A DNA stretch of 64,000 bases from Nocardioides sp. (GCF_030149505.1 NZ_JASBRN010000057.1:1-64000), one strand, 5' to 3'. Positions 52,042-64,000 are shown, counted from the first letter of the stretch. Numbers and translations are program-made. Notes: generated from the letters alone by a model not told the origin.

Positions 52042-53655
52042 CTACGGGCCCGCGGGGGCCTGCCGGGGCAGCAGGACCCGCACGGTCGTGCCCACCCCCA
52101 CCTCGCTCTCGACGTCGATCCGTCCGCCGTGGGCGGCGACGATGTCACGGGCGATGCACAGGCCCAGGCCCAGGCCCGGGATCGCCAGGTCGCGGCTGGT
52201 GCTGCTGCGGTGGAAGCGGACGAAGAGCCGGTCCAGGTCGTCGGGCGGGATGCCGGTGCCGGTGTCGCACACCGCCAGCTCGACGAGCCCGCCCTGCCCG
52301 CCCTGGCTCTCGGCGGGACGCTCGGTGACCTCGACGCAGACCCTCCCCCCGGCACCGGTGTGCTTGAGCGCGTTGGAGAGCAGGTTGTCCAGCACCTGCC
52401 CGATCCGTCGGGGGTCGACGTGCACGGGCAGCGACCCCGGGCAGCGCCGGTCGAGCTCGACGCCGGCGGCCTCCGCTGCCGGGGTGGCGACCTCCACGGC
52501 CTCTCGCACCAGCACCGCCAGGTCGCTCTCGGTGCGGTGGACGGGGAGCGGACCGCTGCCGGCCTGTGCCGTGGCGAGCAGGTCGCCGACGAGCCGGTCC
52601 AGGCGCACGGTGTTGCGCTCGACCACGCGCAGGTGGTCGGCGGCCGGGGCCGGGAGGTCCTCCCGCCCGAGCACCACCTCGACGTAACCGGCGATGGAGG
52701 CCAGCGGGGTGCGCAGCTCGTGGGAGACGGTGGAGACGAACTCGTCCTTGGCCTCCAGGGCGCTCAGCAGGTCGGTGATGTCCTTGTAGGCCAGCGCCGC
52801 CCCGACGCGCCGCCCCTGGTCGTCGCGCAGCGTGCGCGCTGAGACCGACAGCGCCCGCCGGGTCAGCGGGTCGTCGCCGCACCAGATCCGGATGTCGGAG
52901 TACTCCTCGCCGGAGGCGGCGCGGAAGCTCGGCATCTCCTCGCGCGCCACCCGTCGGCCGTCGGGGTGGTGGACCGCCCCGAGCTGACCGGCCCTCCCCG
53001 CATGGCCGTCGGGGAAGGCGAGGTCGATGAAGTCCTGGTGGCGACGGTTGGCGCGCAGGTAGCGGCCCTCGGCGTCGAGCAGCACCAGCCCCACGTCGAC
53101 GGTGTCGAGGATCGCGGTGGAGATCCGGCGTTCGGACTCGGCGCGGGTCACGGCCGAGGCGACGCCCAGGCCGACCAGCCAGGCGACGAGGGGCGGCAGC
53201 ACGGCCCGGGTCAGCGAGGCACCGGAGAGACCGACGTAGAGCAGCCCCGGGACCGACACGACCGCCGCGGCCGCCAGGCCCGCGGCGGCGGCTCCGCGGG
53301 CGCCGTGGAGCCGGGCCAGCCACAGCGCGGGCAGCACCACCAGGATCCCCGCCGCCGAGCCCTCGGGCACCAGCCGCACCAGCCCGACCGCGGCCAGGTC
53401 GAGCCCGACCACCAGCAGCGGAGCATGTCGCACGCCCGACCCCGCGCCGGGCGCGACCCACACCGCGAGGGTGGTCAGCGCCAGCAGGCCCAGCCCGACC
53501 AGCGGTCCGCGAGCCGCGTCCAGCGGCGTACCGACCGAGGAGCGCAGGAGGGTGTCGAGCAGCACGAGGGCGGCGAACGCGGTCTGCAGCAGGCGGGGGT
53601 CGGGGTCGTCGACCAGGTTGACCACCCGTCGCAGGGCAGCGAGGTAGGACCGCAT
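52042..53655 (-). CDS. membrane sensor histidine kinase with PAS domain
   Basis: Multiple N-terminal TMs; [46 protein letters not shown]. Confidence 0.9.
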   Translation of the reverse strand: MRSYLAALRRVVNLVDDPDPRLLQTAFAALVLLDTLLRSSVGTPLDAARGPLVGLGLLALTTLAVWVAPGAGSGVRHAPLLVVGLDLAAVGLVRLVPEGSAAGILVVLPALWLARLHGARGAAAAGLAAAAVVSVPGLLYVGLSGASLTRAVLPPLVAWLVGLGVASAVTRAESERRISTAILDTVDVGLVLLDAEGRYLRANRRHQDFIDLAFPDGHAGRAGQLGAVHHPDGRRVAREEMPSFRAASGEEYSDIRIWCGDDPLTRRALSVSARTLRDDQGRRVGAALAYKDITDLLSALEAKDEFVSTVSHELRTPLASIAGYVEVVLGREDLPAPAADHLRVVERNTVRLDRLVGDLLATAQAGSGPLPVHRTESDLAVLVREAVEVATPAAEAAGVELDRRCPGSLPVHVDPRRIGQVLDNLLSNALKHTGAGGRVCVEVTERPAESQGGQGGLVELAVCDTGTGIPPDDLDRLFVRFHRSSTSRDLAIPGLGLGLCIARDIVAAHGGRIDVESEVGVGTTVRVLLPRQAPAGP

Positions 53656-53738
53656 CGGACTCCCTTCCCCGGTCTCCCCCGGACCACCGGGGGCCAGCAT
53701 GACACCCCCGGGGGCACCGCGGGGGTCATCCGCGGGCG

Positions 53739-54467
53739 TCAGCGCTGCAGGTGCTCCATCGAGCGCAGGCCGCGCTCCAGGTGCCAGGAGAGGTACGCCG
53801 CCACCAACCCGCTCGCCTCGCGCAGGGTGCGCGGGTCGGCGCTGCCGACGGTCGGCCAGTCGCCGGCGAGCAGCGCTCCGAGGACCTCGACGGTGCCCGC
53901 GGCCGGGCTGGCGGAGCCGGGCACGCGACAGGTGCTGCACAGCACCCCGCCCATCGAGGGGTTGAACCAGCGGTGCGGGCCCTCGAGCCCGCAGCGGGCG
54001 CAGCCCTCGAAGCTCGGGGCGTAGCCGGCGACCGACAGCGAGCGCAGGATGTAGGAGTCGAGGACCTGGCCCGGCCCGATCTCACCCGCGGCCATCGCCC
54101 GCAGCCCGCCGACGAGCAGGAGGTACTGCTGCGTCGCCGGCTCGCGCTCCTCGACGACCAGCCGCTCGGCCGTCTCGAGCATCACCGTGCCGGCGGTGTA
54201 GCGCTCGTAGTCGGCTCCCATCCGGCCCGCGAAGGGCGTGATCGTCTCGGCCTGGGTGATGGTGTCGAGGTTGCGCCCGTCGGCGAGCTGGAGGTCGACG
54301 TGGGTGAAGGGCTCCAGCCGCGAGCCCCACCGCGACGAGGTGCGTCGCACCCCGCGGGCGACCGCGCGCACCACGCCGTGCCGGCGGGTGAGCAGGGTGA
54401 TGATCCGGTCGGCCTCCCCCAGCTTGTGGGTGCGCAGCACGACCGCCTCGTCGCGGTAGAGGGGCAC
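53739..54467 (-). CDS. recO: DNA repair protein RecO
   Basis: LYRDEAVVLRTHKLGEADRIITLLTRRHGVVRAVARGVRRTSSRWGSRLEPF; zinc site CARCGLEG..CSTC. Confidence 0.95.
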   Translation of the reverse strand: MPLYRDEAVVLRTHKLGEADRIITLLTRRHGVVRAVARGVRRTSSRWGSRLEPFTHVDLQLADGRNLDTITQAETITPFAGRMGADYERYTAGTVMLETAERLVVEEREPATQQYLLLVGGLRAMAAGEIGPGQVLDSYILRSLSVAGYAPSFEGCARCGLEGPHRWFNPSMGGVLCSTCRVPGSASPAAGTVEVLGALLAGDWPTVGSADPRTLREASGLVAAYLSWHLERGLRSMEHLQR

Positions 54468-54506
54468 CGCGCCATTGTGCCCCGTCGGGCCCGAGGATCC
54501 GGGGGT

Positions 54507-55367
54507 CTAGCGCGTGGCGGAGCGCCGGCGGCGGCGCTGGACGCGCCAGCAGCTCTGGCAGAAGCCGATGGCCGCACCCGTCAGCCGCTCGGGGCGCAGC
54601 CGCCACTCCAGCAGGCTGCGGGCGCTGACGAACTCGGCGTCGGGGATCTCCGCGGCCAGCATCGCCGCGTCGGCCGCGGGGTGGATGGGGTCCCGGGTGT
54701 GCCCGACCACCAGCGCAGGGGCGGTGATCCGGCGCCTTTCCCTCGACATCGGCGCGACCCTGCCGAACAGGAGACCGTGGAGCAGCGCGGCGGTCGCACC
54801 GGGGCGCTGGTCCAGCACGTCGAGGGCCACCCCGGCCCAGAAGGGCAGCAGCGAGCGGGGCACGACCCCGGACAGGAGACGAGCACCGTCGACGCTCACG
54901 GGCAGCAGGCGCGAGGCGAGCAGCAGCGGGGACGCCGCGACGATGCTCGCCTCGAGGGCGTTGTCCAGGACGGGCATCTCCAGCAGCAGGCCGCGCACGC
55001 GGTCGGGCGCGGCGACGGCGACCTCGAGGGCGACGTTGGCCCCCAGGGACGTCCCGCCGACCACGGCCTCGGGAGCCCCGAGATGGTCCAGCAGGGCGAC
55101 AACCTGCTCACCGAAGGCCTGCACGGAGTAGGCGAGCGGATCCGCCGGGCGGTCCGAGCGGCCGTGCCCGAGCAGGTCCAGGGTCACCACGTGCAGACCG
55201 GACCCGGCCAGGGCGCGGGCCAGCGGCTCGTGCATGCGCCGGGTCATCAGCTGGCCGTGCACGAGCACGACCCAGGAGTCGCCCGAGCCGTACTCGGTGT
55301 ACTCCAGGCGGTCCCGACCGTCCTCGGTGTGGAAGAAGAACTGCCCGACGCGCTCGGAGACCAGCAT
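54507..55367 (-). CDS. alpha/beta fold hydrolase
   Basis: WVVLVHGQLMTRRMHEPLARALAGSGLHVVTLDLLGHGRSDRP; VVGGTSLGANVALE. Confidence 0.87.
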   Translation of the reverse strand: MLVSERVGQFFFHTEDGRDRLEYTEYGSGDSWVVLVHGQLMTRRMHEPLARALAGSGLHVVTLDLLGHGRSDRPADPLAYSVQAFGEQVVALLDHLGAPEAVVGGTSLGANVALEVAVAAPDRVRGLLLEMPVLDNALEASIVAASPLLLASRLLPVSVDGARLLSGVVPRSLLPFWAGVALDVLDQRPGATAALLHGLLFGRVAPMSRERRRITAPALVVGHTRDPIHPAADAAMLAAEIPDAEFVSARSLLEWRLRPERLTGAAIGFCQSCWRVQRRRRRSATR

Positions 55368-55424
55368 GGGGCGAATCTAGCCGGACCGGCCCCCGCCAGC
55401 GGTCAGGGACGTGAGAATGGGCCC

Positions 55425-58223
55425 ATGGCCACCGCGGTCACCTCCCTGCCCGCGCCCGCAGCCCCCGCCCTGGGCCTGCGGGTTGCCGTGCTGCTGCTGG
55501 CGACGACGTACGTCGTGGCGACCGTGTCGGTGGCCTGGCGCCCCGCGGACAACCCGGTCGCCGGCTGGTGGCCGGCGGCAGGGCTGGCGGTGGCCCTGGT
55601 GGCGCTGGCGCGCCCCGGCGCGGGTCGGCTGGCCGCGGTGGCGGCGGGCATCGCGGTCACGACGGGCCTGGCGAACCTCACCGGCGGCCGCACCCTGGAC
55701 GTCTCCGCCGCCTTCGGCGCGGTGAACGCGGCCGAGGCGGTGGTGGCAGGCCTGGTGCTGCGCGCCCGACCGACGCCCGGACCACCGGTGCTCGTGAGGC
55801 TGCCGGACTTCGTGCGGCTCCTGGTCGCGGCCGCGCTCGGCGGCCTCGTCATCGCCGTGGGCAGCGGCACCGTGGTGTGGGCGATGCTCGACGGAGGCTT
55901 CCTCGCGACCGCCCGGACCACCTTCCCGGCGCACGCTGCCGCGATCCTCGTGGTGCTCCCGCTCGCGCTCACCTGGCGCCTGCGCGGGGGCCCGGTCGTC
56001 GACCGGCGCGAGCTCGCTGCGCAGGTGACGCTCCTCGTGGTGTCGGTCGGCCTCGTCTTCATGCCGGCACAGGAGCTGGCGTTGACCTTCGTCCCCCTGA
56101 CCTTGCTGGTGTGGGCTGCGCTGCGCTTCGACCTGCGGGTCGTCTCCGTGCAGCTGGCGGGCTTCGCCGCGGCCACCACCTCCTTCAACGCCCTGGGCTG
56201 GGGCCCCTTCGCCGCCGAGATCGACGAGGGGTTCACGAGCCAGGTCGGTGCGGCGTCGCTGTGCCAGCTCTACGTCGTCTGCGCCGCCCTGCTGACCGTC
56301 CCGCTGGCCCTGCTGCTGGCCGAGCGCAACCGGCTGGCGGTCCAGGCCAGCGCCGAGGAGGTGCTCTTCCGGCGCAACTTCACCGACTCCCTGCTCGGCC
56401 AGCTGCTGCTGCGGCTGGAGGGCGGGGCACTGCGCGTCGTGGACGCCAACGACACCGCCGCGGACGTCCTCGGCCGCCCGCACGGCTCGCTGCTCGGCCT
56501 GGGGTTGGGCGACCTGCTGGCCACGCCGCCCGAGCTCGACGTGCGCACCGCCGCCGGGCAGTCGTGGCGTGGGCGGGTCAGCGTCCGCGGCGCCGCCTCC
56601 ACCCGGGTCGAGGTCGCGCTCAGCCGGCTCTCCCACGGCGACGACGACGACCGCCGGGTCGTGTGGTCGGCCCAGCTGCTCGACGTCTCCGCCGAGCACG
56701 TGGCACGCCAGCGGCTCGAGGCGGCCGAGCGGCTCACCTCCGCGACCCTCGACACGACCGCCGCGATCATCCTCGTCACCGACCTGGAGGGCCGGATCGT
56801 GCGCGTCAACGCCGCGACCACCGGGCTCACCGGCTGGACCGAGGCGGACCTGGTCGGACGCACCATCGCCGAGACCAGCCTGGTGGCCAGCGCCCCCGAC
56901 CTCGACGCCTTGTTCCTCTGGCCCAACCGGTCGGGCCAGCCGGTGGTCCGCGAGGCCGACGCGACGACCCGCGACGGATCCACGCTGCGGGTGCTGTGGA
57001 GCAACAACATGGTGCGCGACGAGCAGGACCTGCCGGCGTACGCCGTGCTCACCGGCATCGACGTCACCACCGAGCGCGCGAGCGCCGGCCTCGTCTCCCA
57101 CCTGATGCGGGCCGCGATCACGACCGCGATCATCGGTGTCGACGACCACGGGCGGATCACCGTGTTCAACGCCGGCGCCGAGCTGATGCTCGACCACGAC
57201 GCGGGCCGCCAGGTCGGGCAGCGCTTCCTCGACCTGCTCGACCCCGACCAGGTCTCCGAGCGGCTCGGCAGCCGGGACCCGGACGAGGCCTTCGCGACGC
57301 TGGTGCGGGGCATCGGCTCGGGCGAGCTGCCCGCCCGGGACTGGCTGTGGGTGGCCCGGGACGGCAGCCGCCGGGTCGTCTCGATGTCCCTGAGCGCCAC
57401 CGCCGGCGGCGTGACCCCGCACGTGGGCTTCCTCTGCGTGGGCCGCGACGTCACCGAGCAGCGCCAGGGCCAGGACATGCTGGTGGCGGCGCTGGAGAAG
57501 GAGCGGACCGCCGTCGAGCGGCTGCGGGCCCTGGACGAGGCGAAGAACGAGTTCGTCTCGACGGTCTCCCACGAGCTGCGCACGCCCGTGACCAGCATCG
57601 TGGGCTACACCGAGATGCTCCAGGACGGCACCGTCGTGGACCCCCTGCCCGACCAGCTCCCGCTGTTCGACACCATCGCGCGCAACGGCCAGCGTCTGAT
57701 CGTGCTCTGCAACGACCTGCTGACCCTGGCCGGCCTGGACTCGGAGTCGATCACCTGGGAGGCCGAGCAGGTCGACCTCGGCGAGGTGCTGGGCGCCGTC
57801 GAAGAGTCGGTGGCGCCGCTGCTGGCCGACCGCCACCTCGAGGTCCTGGTCGAGCGGCCCGACTCCCCCGCCGTGGTCGTCGGCGACCCCGCGCAGCTGG
57901 AGCGGGTCGTGCTCAACCTGGTCACCAACGCCATCAAGTTCACCGAGGACGGCGGCGTGGTCCGCGCCCGCGTCGAGGTCTCCGGCGACGAGGTCGTCCT
58001 GACCGTGACCGACACCGGCATCGGCATCCCGACCGAGGAGCAGGACAACCTGTTCCAGAAGTTCTTCCGCTCCTCGACCGCGCAGAAGGAGGCGATCCAG
58101 GGCACCGGTCTCGGGCTGTCGATCGTCTCGGCGATCGTCTCGGCCCACGGCGGCACGATCCGGGTGCGCTCAGCGCACCTGGAGGGCGCGACCTTCACGG
58201 TGCGGCTGCCGGTCAAGTACTGA
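55425..58223 (+). CDS. MASE1-like/PAS sensor histidine kinase
   Basis: Multi-TM MASE1-like N-terminus, PAS repeats, [42 protein letters not shown]. Confidence 0.9.
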   Translation: MATAVTSLPAPAAPALGLRVAVLLLATTYVVATVSVAWRPADNPVAGWWPAAGLAVALVALARPGAGRLAAVAAGIAVTTGLANLTGGRTLDVSAAFGAVNAAEAVVAGLVLRARPTPGPPVLVRLPDFVRLLVAAALGGLVIAVGSGTVVWAMLDGGFLATARTTFPAHAAAILVVLPLALTWRLRGGPVVDRRELAAQVTLLVVSVGLVFMPAQELALTFVPLTLLVWAALRFDLRVVSVQLAGFAAATTSFNALGWGPFAAEIDEGFTSQVGAASLCQLYVVCAALLTVPLALLLAERNRLAVQASAEEVLFRRNFTDSLLGQLLLRLEGGALRVVDANDTAADVLGRPHGSLLGLGLGDLLATPPELDVRTAAGQSWRGRVSVRGAASTRVEVALSRLSHGDDDDRRVVWSAQLLDVSAEHVARQRLEAAERLTSATLDTTAAIILVTDLEGRIVRVNAATTGLTGWTEADLVGRTIAETSLVASAPDLDALFLWPNRSGQPVVREADATTRDGSTLRVLWSNNMVRDEQDLPAYAVLTGIDVTTERASAGLVSHLMRAAITTAIIGVDDHGRITVFNAGAELMLDHDAGRQVGQRFLDLLDPDQVSERLGSRDPDEAFATLVRGIGSGELPARDWLWVARDGSRRVVSMSLSATAGGVTPHVGFLCVGRDVTEQRQGQDMLVAALEKERTAVERLRALDEAKNEFVSTVSHELRTPVTSIVGYTEMLQDGTVVDPLPDQLPLFDTIARNGQRLIVLCNDLLTLAGLDSESITWEAEQVDLGEVLGAVEESVAPLLADRHLEVLVERPDSPAVVVGDPAQLERVVLNLVTNAIKFTEDGGVVRARVEVSGDEVVLTVTDTGIGIPTEEQDNLFQKFFRSSTAQKEAIQGTGLGLSIVSAIVSAHGGTIRVRSAHLEGATFTVRLPVKY

Positions 58224-58244
58224 CGCGCAGCCGCACCGTGGCGC

Positions 58245-60093
<1,849 letters not shown>

Positions 60094-60201
60094 GACCCGG
60101 TCACCATACCCTGCACGGCCCCGACGTGCGCCCCGGACGGCCGGACGACCACCACGCGGGCGACTCTGGTCCGAAATCACCCCGCAGGGTGAGGCGAGAT
60201 C

Positions 60202-60231
60202 TTGAGCGGTGCCTTGCGCCCCCAGTATTTT
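60202..60231 (+). promoter_or_regulatory. candidate promoter of the LuxR-type regulator
   Basis: TTGAGC (60202) - 18 nt - TATTTT (60226-60231), 6 nt before the ATG at 60238. Confidence 0.5.
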
Positions 60232-60237
60232 CGCCAC

Positions 60238-60855
60238 ATGCCTCCCTCGTCCGTGCGTCCGGTGCGGCTGGGCGTCCTCGACGAGAGCGAGCTGGTGACC
60301 CAGGGCCTCGCCGGGATGCTCCGGCCCCACGCGGCCCGGGTGTCCCTGCGCCCCCTGCGCAGCAGCGCCGGGCACGTGCCCGACACCACCGGGCTGGACG
60401 TCGTCCTCTGCGACCCGTTCGCCGGTCAGGACGTGCAGGAACGGCTGGGTCGCCTCCCCGCACTGGCGCCGGCGAAGGTGCTGGTCTACACCTGGCACGA
60501 CCACCCGCACCGTCGCCGGCGAGCGCTGGAGGCGGGCGCCGACGGCTACCTGGTCAAGGACGCCCCCGGCCAGGAGCTGGTCGCGGCCATCGATGCGCTG
60601 CTGCGCGGTGACCGGCCCTCCCTGCCCGCCGGCACCGCCGGCGAGCAGGACCACGACTTCCCCGGTCTCTCCCAGCGGGAGTCCGAGGTGCTGGTGCTGA
60701 TCGGTCGCGGCTTGTCCAACCAGGAGATCGCCGAGCGCCTCTACGTCTCGGTCAACTCCGTGAAGACCTACGTGCGCCAGGTGTACGCCAAGACCGGGGT
60801 GACCCGGCGCACCCAGGCCGTCGCCTGGGCCCACGAGCACGGCTGGACCGAGTAG
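60238..60855 (+). CDS. LuxR-family response regulator
   Basis: Receiver-like VRLGVLDESELVTQGLAGML..; HTH LSQRESEVLVLIGRGLSNQEIAERLYVSVNSVKTYVRQVYAKTGVTRRTQAV. Confidence 0.88.
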   Translation: MPPSSVRPVRLGVLDESELVTQGLAGMLRPHAARVSLRPLRSSAGHVPDTTGLDVVLCDPFAGQDVQERLGRLPALAPAKVLVYTWHDHPHRRRRALEAGADGYLVKDAPGQELVAAIDALLRGDRPSLPAGTAGEQDHDFPGLSQRESEVLVLIGRGLSNQEIAERLYVSVNSVKTYVRQVYAKTGVTRRTQAVAWAHEHGWTE

Positions 60856-60907
60856 CCGACCGGTCGCGTCCCCCGAGACGCCTCGGGAGCGTCCTAGGGT
60901 CGGGCAC

Positions 60908-61393
60908 ATGGCCCGGCTGCTGCTCGTCCACCACTCCCCCACCCCCACGCTGGCGCAGCTGGGCGCCGACCTGCTGGCCGGAACGCAAGACGAGGCGATC
61001 ACCGGCGTCGAGGTGCTGGTCCGCCCGGCCCTGGAGGCCAGCGCCGAGGACGTCCTCGCGGCCGACGGCTACCTGCTCCTCACCCCCGCCAACTTCGGCT
61101 ACATGTCCGGGGCCCTGAAGCACTTCTTCGACTCCCTCTTCCTGCACGTCGGTGGTGCGCTCGCGGACGACGGCTCAGGGGTGACCGCCGGGGGCGGGCG
61201 CCGCCCGTTCGGGCTCGCGGTCCACGGCCGCTACGACACGACCGGCGCCGTCCGCTCGGTGCTCGCGATCACCGGCGCGCTGCCCTGGCAGCAGGCCGCT
61301 CCGGTCCTGGAGGTGCTCGGCGACCCGGACGAGGAGGCGCGCGCGGCGGCGTACGAGCTGGGCGGGACGCTGGCGGCGCTGCTGTCCTCCTGA
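60908..61393 (+). CDS. flavodoxin-like/NAD(P)H-dependent oxidoreductase family protein
   Basis: LLLVHHSPTPTLAQLGADLL; DGYLLLTPANFGYMSGALKHFFDSLF. Confidence 0.85.
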   Translation: MARLLLVHHSPTPTLAQLGADLLAGTQDEAITGVEVLVRPALEASAEDVLAADGYLLLTPANFGYMSGALKHFFDSLFLHVGGALADDGSGVTAGGGRRPFGLAVHGRYDTTGAVRSVLAITGALPWQQAAPVLEVLGDPDEEARAAAYELGGTLAALLSS

Positions 61394-61468
61394 GCGCACG
61401 TCCTGGCCCCGCGGTCGTCGGGGGCGACGGGTAGCCTCCTCCCCGTCCCCACGACCCTGGAGCCCGAG

Positions 61469-62278
61469 GTGCCGTTGAACTCCCGAGCCGTCCGCGGCCA
61501 CGCTCCCGCGCTGCGGCTCGGCGGACTGGCCCTGCTGCTGGGTCTCCTGGCGGCCTGCGGCGAGGACGAGTCCGGGACGGCGAGCACCGAGCCCCCCGAG
61601 GTCGGCGCCTGCCGGCTGCTCGACGCCGAGGACGTCGCCCTGCCCTCCGACGACTCCCCCGTCGTGGACTGCGCCGAGCGGCACACCGCCGAGACCTTCG
61701 AGGTCCGGGAGCTCCCGGAGGAGCTGCACGACCTCGAGGCCGACGACCCGCAGATCGGGGCGCACGTCTACAAGACCTGCGCCCCCGCGTTCGCCTCCTT
61801 CCTCCGCGCCGACGAGTCGGCGGTCATGCGGACCGTCGTCTCCTGGGCCTGGTTCGCCCCGGAGGAGGCCGCCTGGGAGGCCGGGGCCCGCTGGTTCCGC
61901 TGCGACGTCGTCGGGGGCGGACCGCAGCTGACCGAGTACCGCGCTCTCCCGGAGACCGCCCAGGGGCTGCTCGAGGGCCTGCCGCCGGACCAGTGGATGG
62001 TCTGCGCCAACGGCCGCACCGTCAACGGCTCCCCCAAGGTGCCGTGCTCGGAGCCGCACACCTGGCGCGCGGTCACCACGATCAAGGTGGGCGAGCCGGC
62101 CGAGGACTACCCCGGTGACCGGATCGTCGAGGTCACCACCCGCGACTTCTGCTCCGACTCCGTCGGCGCCTGGCTGGGCTACCCGGACTCCTACGAGTTC
62201 GGCTACACGTGGTTCAAGCAGGCCGAGTGGGAGGTCGGCAACCGGAGGTCGGTGTGCTGGGCGCGCACCCAGCAGTGA
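61469..62278 (+). CDS. septum formation family lipoprotein
   Basis: LLLGLLAACGEDESG lipobox; paired-Cys pattern VGACRLL..VDCAERHTAETF..KTCAPAF..RWFRCDV..VPCSEPHTWRAVT..RSVCWA. Confidence 0.75.
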   Translation: MPLNSRAVRGHAPALRLGGLALLLGLLAACGEDESGTASTEPPEVGACRLLDAEDVALPSDDSPVVDCAERHTAETFEVRELPEELHDLEADDPQIGAHVYKTCAPAFASFLRADESAVMRTVVSWAWFAPEEAAWEAGARWFRCDVVGGGPQLTEYRALPETAQGLLEGLPPDQWMVCANGRTVNGSPKVPCSEPHTWRAVTTIKVGEPAEDYPGDRIVEVTTRDFCSDSVGAWLGYPDSYEFGYTWFKQAEWEVGNRRSVCWARTQQ

Positions 62279-63171
62279 CGGCAGCGCTGAGGGCGCGCGC
62301 GGTCGGCCTGGTGCTGCTGGTCCCGCTGGTGCTGGCCGGCTGCTCGGACGCCGCGCAGGAGCCGGGGTCCAGGGCGGGCGACGTGACCGCGGACGCCGCC
62401 GGCCAGGAGGCCGCACCGGACGCGGCGGCTGCGGACGGGTCGCGCGTCGCCGGGCCGCAGCGGCCCGCACCCCCGCCGGAGCGCGGGTGCTACGACCTCG
62501 ACCTCGACGCGGCGCTCGCCGCCACCGACGACAGCCCCACCCGTCCCTGCGCCTCCCCGCACACCGCGCGCACGTTCCTCGTGGGGCGGCTGGACCGGGC
62601 GGTGGACGGCCACCTGCTGGCAGTCGACTCCGACCGGGTCCGCTCCCAGGTGGCCACGCAGTGTCCCGCGGCGTTGCCGGGCTTCCTGGGGGGAGGCGAG
62701 GACGGCTGGCGGCTGAGCGTCCTGCGCGCGGTGTGGTTCACCCCGACGCTGCCCGAGGCCGACGCCGGCGCCTCGTGGTTCCGCTGTGACGTGGTGGCGC
62801 CGGACGGTCGGGGCGGTCTGCTGCCCCTGGCCGGGCGGCTCGAGGGGGTCCTCGCCACGGTGACCGGCCGGGACCGCTGGGGCCTGTGCGCCACCGGAGC
62901 CCCCGACGACCGGGACGCCCGGCGGGTGGCGTGCGCGGAGCAGCACAGCTGGCGCGCGGTGTCGGTGGTCGAGCTGGCCGGCACCGGCGCAGCCGGCGAG
63001 GACTACCCCGGCGAGCAGGCCGCGCGGGAGCGGGGGCAGGAGCCCTGCGAGCAGGTCGGTCGCGACCGCGCCACGGACTCGCTGCAGTTCACCTGGGGCT
63101 ACGAGTGGCCCAGTGCCGAGCAGTGGGCCGCCGGCCAGCGCTTCGGGCGCTGCTGGTTGCCGGTCACCTGA
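62275..63171 (+). CDS. septum formation family lipoprotein paralog
   Basis: LVPLVLAGCSDAAQ lipobox; same Cys pattern (RGCYDL..RPCASPHTARTF..SWFRCDVV..VACAEQHSWRAVS..FGRCWLP); overlaps preceding stop. Confidence 0.74.
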   Translation: MTAALRARAVGLVLLVPLVLAGCSDAAQEPGSRAGDVTADAAGQEAAPDAAAADGSRVAGPQRPAPPPERGCYDLDLDAALAATDDSPTRPCASPHTARTFLVGRLDRAVDGHLLAVDSDRVRSQVATQCPAALPGFLGGGEDGWRLSVLRAVWFTPTLPEADAGASWFRCDVVAPDGRGGLLPLAGRLEGVLATVTGRDRWGLCATGAPDDRDARRVACAEQHSWRAVSVVELAGTGAAGEDYPGEQAARERGQEPCEQVGRDRATDSLQFTWGYEWPSAEQWAAGQRFGRCWLPVT

Positions 63172-63193
63172 CCGGGCGCGACCGGCGCTCGGG

Positions 63194-64000
63194 CTAGAAG
63201 CCGAGCTTGCGCAGCTGGCGCGGGTCGCGCTGCCAGTCCTTGGCGACCTTGACGTGCAGGTCGAGGTAGACCGGCGTGCCCAGCATCGCCTCGATCTGCT
63301 TGCGCGCCACCGTGCCGACCTGGCGCAGCCGGGCCCCCTTGTGGCCGATCATGATCCCCTTCTGGGAGTCGCGCTCGACATAGAGGTTGGCGTGGATGTC
63401 GAGCAGCGGCTTGTCCTCCGAACGGCCCTCGCGCAGACCCATCTCCTCGACCACGACGGCGATGGAGTGCGGGAGCTCGTCGCGCACGCCGTCGAGAGCG
63501 GCCTCGCGGATCAGCTCGGCGGCCAGGATCTCCTCGGGGCTGTCGGTGAGCTCACCCTCGGGGTAGAGCTGCGGCCCCTCCGGGAGCATCCCGACGAGCA
63601 GGTCGGCCAGCAGGTCCACCTGGTCACCGGCCTTGGCCGAGACGGGGACGATCTCGGCCCAGTCGGTACCCGTCTCCACGCCGAGCTGCTGGATGTCCAG
63701 CAGGTGCTGGCCGATCCGCTCGGGAGAGGCGAGGTCGGTCTTGGTGGCCACGGCGATCTTCGTCGTACGCCGCACCTTGGCCAGCTCCCCGACGATGAAC
63801 CGGTCGCCGGGGCCGATCTTCTCGTTGCTGGGGAAGCAGACCGCCACGACGTCGACCTCCGCCCAGGTCGTGGTGACCAGGTCGTTGAGCCGCTCGCCGA
63901 GGAGCGTGCGGGGGCGGTGCAGGCCGGGGGTGTCCACGAGGATCAGCTGGGCGTCGGGGCGGTGCACGATGCCGCGCACGACGGTGCGGGTGGTCTGCGG
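63194..64000 (-). CDS. era: GTPase Era, partial (N-terminus beyond right edge)
   Basis: LILVDTPGLHRPRTLLGERLNDLV; KTDL; C-terminal KH domain YVERDSQKGIMIGHKGARLRQVGTVARKQIEAMLGTPVYLDLHVKVAKDWQRD. Confidence 0.94.
   Translation of the reverse strand, partial: PQTTRTVVRGIVHRPDAQLILVDTPGLHRPRTLLGERLNDLVTTTWAEVDVVAVCFPSNEKIGPGDRFIVGELAKVRRTTKIAVATKTDLASPERIGQHLLDIQQLGVETGTDWAEIVPVSAKAGDQVDLLADLLVGMLPEGPQLYPEGELTDSPEEILAAELIREAALDGVRDELPHSIAVVVEEMGLREGRSEDKPLLDIHANLYVERDSQKGIMIGHKGARLRQVGTVARKQIEAMLGTPVYLDLHVKVAKDWQRDPRQLRKLGF

Overview
High-GC actinobacterial chromosome segment (gene order and protein families suggest Nocardioides-like; inferred from sequence only). The left edge begins at the 5' end of a minus-strand 16S rRNA gene, with its leader and promoter. 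Then come an alpha-hydroxy-acid oxidase, tyrS, a Ser/Thr kinase, a hybrid histidine kinase, an LCP protein, a sulfotransferase-like protein and a penicillin acylase. From about 14.1 to 36.3 kb, between a CAU-anticodon tRNA and tRNA-Asn, lies a nearly complete aerobic-type cobalamin cluster: cobM, cobIJ, cobH, short cobG, histidine phosphatase, cobN, cobF, cobQ, cobK, cbtA, cbtB, a [2Fe-2S] protein, cobD, a cobB-cobC fusion, cobO, cobA, ChlI/D-type chelatase and cobL. I recognise five cobalamin riboswitches in it. The right part is housekeeping: dnaG, dgt, dusB, glyS, a Zur-type znuACB operon, uppS, recO, leuA with an apparent leucine leader peptide, septum-formation paralogs and a partial era. 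Best leads: a CobG that ends before the cysteine-rich tail I expect, a riboswitch-controlled CbiX-like/[2Fe-2S] protein of unknown function, back-to-back riboswitches, a CobB-CobC fusion, a leaderless znuA promoter built from two Zur-like boxes, and a leuA attenuator. I found no mobile elements, CRISPR arrays or phage genes. No database searches were run; family calls are by recognition.
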